Shown: positions 7,537-9,944 of the stretch, piece after piece
Layout: each line of letters starts with the position of its first letter
How positions within the stretch are numbered: position 1 is the first letter of the stretch
NCBI GenBank assembly: GCA_002298155.1
Contig: DBME01000414.1
Location: 6,260 to 16,203, forward strand
From: Holophagaceae bacterium UBA706
Lineage (GTDB): Bacteria > Acidobacteriota > Holophagae > Holophagales > Holophagaceae
DNA: 9,944 nucleotides
Direction: 5' to 3'
Notes under the pieces: model-generated
What the model was told of the DNA's origin: nothing
The model's database searches: none
The model's input: only the letters and a program-made list of their open reading frames with translations
Translations under genes and position numbers: made by a program

Positions 7537-9501
7537 TCAGCCCAGGAGGGGGATCCAGTTGGCCCGGTCACCCTTGGGCATGGCCTGGATCTCCTCGAGC
7601 AGCTTGAGCCGGGCCGCCCAGGTCTTGTCCTGGGGGAACATGGCGCGCCCCTGGAGGAGGAGGTCCCGGGCTTCGGTGAAGTGCTCCTTGGCGGCGTTGG
7701 CCTGCGCGAGGGCGAGGTAGACGGTGCGGGCCTTGGCCTTGAGCTCGGGGTCGTCGGGGCTCTTCCTCAGCTGGTCGCCGATGGTGTTGCGGGCGGATTC
7801 CAGGTCGCCGGACTTGAGGCTCTGGTCGAAATCCGCGCCGGAGCCCACGGGGGGCGTCTCGGCCATCCTGGCCCGGGCACGTTCGAGGAGCTGCGCGGCC
7901 GCGCCGTCGCCGGGGTCGAGGCGCACGCATTCCTGGGCGCGGTAATAGGCCGTCAAGGGATCGTCGGCAAGCGCCTTGGAGGCTTCGGCCCGGATCTCCT
8001 GGGCCGTCTCCGCGATGACGACGATCTGCGACCGCCGGGCGATGGGGGCCATGGCGTCGGCCTTCATGGCGGCGACCTTCTCCTTCAGCGCCACGTCGCG
8101 CTGGTGGGCGCGGAGCAGCAACAGCATGAGTGCCGCAAGGAACAGCGCGCCGCCGGCGATGGCGAGGTTCGCGGGCTTGTTGAACCAGGGGGGCAGGTTG
8201 AGGTTGCCGAAGACCGCCGGCAGCTTGAGGCCGCTGCGCACCGGGGGCCGGGTCTGCACGGCCCGGGGCTGGACCACCGGCGCCGGGGCCGGGGCGGGCG
8301 CCGCGGGCGGGGGGGCCATGATGATGGCCGTGGCCTCCTCCTCGCGGGCCTGGAGGACGGCCCGGGCCTGCTGGTAGCCCTGCAGGACGCGGGGATCCAG
8401 GGACCCCGTCTCCATGAGGCGCTGGAAGGCATAGGCGGCTTCATCGAACTTCTGGTTCCGCAGGAGGTGTTCAGCGGCGAGGATCCGGGGCTCCTGGGAA
8501 TCCTGGGCGGGCTGGGGCGGAGCCTGGGGCGCGGCCATGGGGATGGGCGCTGGCGAGGCTGCGGCCGGCTCCATGCGCTGGGGGGCGCGGGAGGGGGGAG
8601 CCTGCTCCCGGTCCCTGCGGGCCATCTCCAGGTAGCCCAGGGCGTCGCGGTGGCCGGGTTCCAGGGCGAGGGCCTGCTGCCACTTGTCCATGGCCTCTTC
8701 GACCATGCCCATGTCGTAGATCTGGACGCCTTCGCGCACGAGGATGTCCGCGCGGGCTCCATCCTCGTCCCGGTGGACGGGACGGGGGGGCTCGGGCTGG
8801 GGAGCCGCTTGGGGCCGGGGCGCCGGCGCCTCTCCGGGCACCAGGGGCGGCAGCCCGAGGTCCTTGCGGGCGTCGTTGGCATAGGCGATGGCCAGGGCGT
8901 GGCCGGGCTCGATGGCGAGGATCCGCTCCCACTTCAGGAGGGCGTCCTCGGTCTGTCCCATGTCGAACAGGGTGCAGCCGTCCCGGAGGAACTTCTCGAT
9001 CTCGTCCTCGACCGGCGCGGGGGCCGGGGCGGGCGGGGCCGCGGGTTCCGGCTCCGGTTCAGGCGGCGGGTTGTCGGCCTCCAGCTTGCGCCGGGCGCCG
9101 TCGATGTAGCCCCGCGCCAGCGCGTTGTCCGGATCCTGGTGGAGGGCCATCTCCCAGGTGGAAATGGCCTTGGCGATGAGTCCGGCGTCGTAGAGCGCGC
9201 ATCCCGCATCCAGGAGGCCGTTGAGCTCGGGGGAGGGGGGCGTAAGGGTGTGGCGGTCGCCATCCTGGGGCGGCGCCGGGGCAGGGGGTTCCGGCGCCGG
9301 CACGGGGGCCTGGAGGCCGTCCTGGGTCGCCCTGGCGTCGAAGTGGGCCTTGACCTTGTAGAGGCCCGCCCGGGCCGTCTCGTTGGCGGGATCGCGCTTG
9401 AGGATCGCCTGCCAGATCTGGCCCGCCTTCACGACATCCCCGGCCTCGAACAAGGCCTGGGCCTGGCTGTGGTAGGGTGCGAACGGATCGGCCATGGTCA
9501 T
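7537..9501 (-). CDS. Single-pass membrane protein with TPR-like modules on Pro/Ala linkers
   Basis: This 654-residue protein is built from repeated helix-pair modules of the TPR kind, with pattern AGCALYDAGLIAKAISTWEM, then AL.xxP.xA.A. Modules lie at about 11-50, 92-140, 167-214, 251-297 and 340-384. They are separated by low-complexity Pro/Ala/Glu linkers (about 65-90, 145-165, 222-245, 300-335 and 395-420). One transmembrane segment follows at about 446-464 (LAIAGGALFLAALMLLLLRA), then a helical region and further TPR-like repeats at about 510-540 and 558-640. TPRs mediate protein-protein contacts, so a scaffold or assembly role is likely; no enzyme motif is seen. There is no signal peptide; flanking charges do not settle the topology. 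The ATG at 9501 was chosen because it overlaps the FHA gene stop by 4 bp (ATGA); an ATG two codons later (9495) is a close alternative with a better-spaced GGA. The open frame extends upstream to 9651, but that part is out-of-frame reading of the FHA gene. Confidence 0.88.
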   Translation of the reverse strand: MTMADPFAPYHSQAQALFEAGDVVKAGQIWQAILKRDPANETARAGLYKVKAHFDARATQDGLQAPVPAPEPPAPAPPQDGDRHTLTPPSPELNGLLDAGCALYDAGLIAKAISTWEMALHQDPDNALARGYIDGARRKLEADNPPPEPEPEPAAPPAPAPAPVEDEIEKFLRDGCTLFDMGQTEDALLKWERILAIEPGHALAIAYANDARKDLGLPPLVPGEAPAPRPQAAPQPEPPRPVHRDEDGARADILVREGVQIYDMGMVEEAMDKWQQALALEPGHRDALGYLEMARRDREQAPPSRAPQRMEPAAASPAPIPMAAPQAPPQPAQDSQEPRILAAEHLLRNQKFDEAAYAFQRLMETGSLDPRVLQGYQQARAVLQAREEEATAIIMAPPPAAPAPAPAPVVQPRAVQTRPPVRSGLKLPAVFGNLNLPPWFNKPANLAIAGGALFLAALMLLLLRAHQRDVALKEKVAAMKADAMAPIARRSQIVVIAETAQEIRAEASKALADDPLTAYYRAQECVRLDPGDGAAAQLLERARARMAETPPVGSGADFDQSLKSGDLESARNTIGDQLRKSPDDPELKAKARTVYLALAQANAAKEHFTEARDLLLQGRAMFPQDKTWAARLKLLEEIQAMPKGDRANWIPLLG

Positions 9502-9902
9502 TCCAGCCCGATGGCGTTGGTGTCCCGCACCAGGAGCATGAAGGAGCTGCGGCCGCAGGAGAACTCCTGGCGGTCCGCGAGCTTCGTGGAATCGGCGATC
9601 TGGCTGGAGCCGACGAAGGTGCCGTTGGTGGAGCCCAGGTCGGTGATCCACGCGGTGCCGTCGGGGTGGATCTCCACCTGCGCGTGGCGCCGGGAGATCT
9701 CGGGGTCGTTGATGACCACGTCGCCCTCCTCGCGCCCGATGATCGTGATGGGCGTCTCGAGGACCTTGACGGTGGAGGCCAGGGGCCCCGACAGGAAGGC
9801 CAGGCTGAAGCGCAGCCCGGGCGGCATGCCGTCGTTCTTGAGGTTGGTCATGGCGAGCATGGCGTCCCGGCCCTTGCGGCGGCTGGTCTCCGTGGCCTTC
9901 AT
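9498..9902 (-). CDS. FHA-domain protein (phosphothreonine-binding)
   Basis: This 134-residue protein is essentially one FHA domain (about 50-126) after a basic, flexible N-terminal region. The ligand-binding signature is complete: the GR pair in TIIGREEGD (56-57), SRRHA (70-74) and LGSTNGT (89-95). The Arg, Ser and Asn that read phosphothreonine in known FHA domains are therefore all present. It has no signal peptide or membrane segment, so it should be cytoplasmic and bind a phosphorylated partner, typically a Ser/Thr kinase substrate. No kinase gene is in the window. It is the first gene of the minus-strand cluster as far as can be seen, and its stop overlaps the TPR gene start by 4 bp, which suggests the two proteins are made together and may interact. 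The ATG at 9902 was chosen because GGAG lies 6 bases upstream. Met15 and Met18 are possible later starts without such a site. Confidence 0.93.
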   Translation of the reverse strand: MKATETSRRKGRDAMLAMTNLKNDGMPPGLRFSLAFLSGPLASTVKVLETPITIIGREEGDVVINDPEISRRHAQVEIHPDGTAWITDLGSTNGTFVGSSQIADSTKLADRQEFSCGRSSFMLLVRDTNAIGLE

Positions 9903-9944
9903 GGGAGGCTCCGGGGGCGCCGGCGGGGGGGGGGGCAGGGGGGG
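9903..9944. other. G-rich tail of the window with an 11-G run
   Basis: Upstream of the FHA gene the plus strand contains G5 (9913-9917), G11 (9925-9935) and G7 (9938-9944, reaching the window end). On the coding strand these are C runs beginning about 23 bases before the ATG. No promoter elements can be read. The run may be a genuine slippery tract, a G-quadruplex-forming element, or a poly-G sequencing or assembly artefact at a contig end. Confidence 0.6.
9909..9912 (-). promoter_or_regulatory. Ribosome-binding site of the FHA gene
   Basis: On the minus strand GGAG is followed by six bases (CCTCCC) and then ATG. This is the clearest Shine-Dalgarno match among the starts in the window and supports the 9902 start. 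It is also the only visible site suited to independent ribosome entry into the cluster, since the downstream genes start at overlaps or a 4-bp gap. Confidence 0.6.

Noticed and set aside
9502..9651. 50-residue N-terminal extension of the TPR protein
   Set aside because: This stretch is the FHA gene read in another frame; it has no TPR pattern, and the ATG at 9501 fits the overlap style of the cluster.

Overview
The window is about 9.9 kb of very GC-rich, almost fully coding bacterial DNA. The organism is Gram-negative: one gene encodes an outer-membrane beta-barrel protein with a signal peptide. The GC content, the style of the patatin/Omp85 protein and the FHA/TPR/RDD-type signalling genes would fit an acidobacterium of the Geothrix/Holophaga kind or a deltaproteobacterial or myxobacterial relative. 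This is an inference from general character; no marker gene in the window settles it. No tRNA, rRNA, CRISPR array, insertion sequence, phage or plasmid signature was found.

Left arm, plus strand (1-4167): the 3' three quarters of RNase PH (rph), cut by the window edge; a 904-residue exported patatin-like phospholipase fused to POTRA repeats and an Omp85-type barrel (a type Vd autotransporter resembling PlpD); and a 302-residue protein with a SAM-methyltransferase-like glycine motif that I cannot name. The genes overlap by 4 bp and 1 bp, so they are probably co-transcribed and translationally coupled.

Middle, plus strand (4168-6234): a 105-bp gap holds an inverted repeat and an AT-rich promoter-like stretch. 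It is followed by a 653-residue APC-superfamily transporter that matches the KimA-type potassium importers over its whole length, including the cytoplasmic C-terminal domain. Its stop codon abuts the stop of the convergent operon, with no base between them.

Right arm, minus strand, read from 9902 down to 6235: a four-gene cluster. It comprises a small FHA-domain protein; a large single-pass membrane protein made of TPR-like modules joined by Pro/Ala linkers; a zinc-ribbon plus RDD-like membrane protein; and an exported cysteine phosphatase of the tyrosine/dual-specificity type. Junctions are a 4-bp overlap, a 4-bp gap and a 4-bp overlap. A phosphothreonine reader, a TPR scaffold, a membrane protein and a phosphatase packed together suggest one envelope-associated signalling or assembly unit. 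This is the most interesting candidate system here, but its function is inferred only from domain types. The window ends in long G runs just upstream of the first gene of this cluster, which may be real or an end-of-contig artefact.
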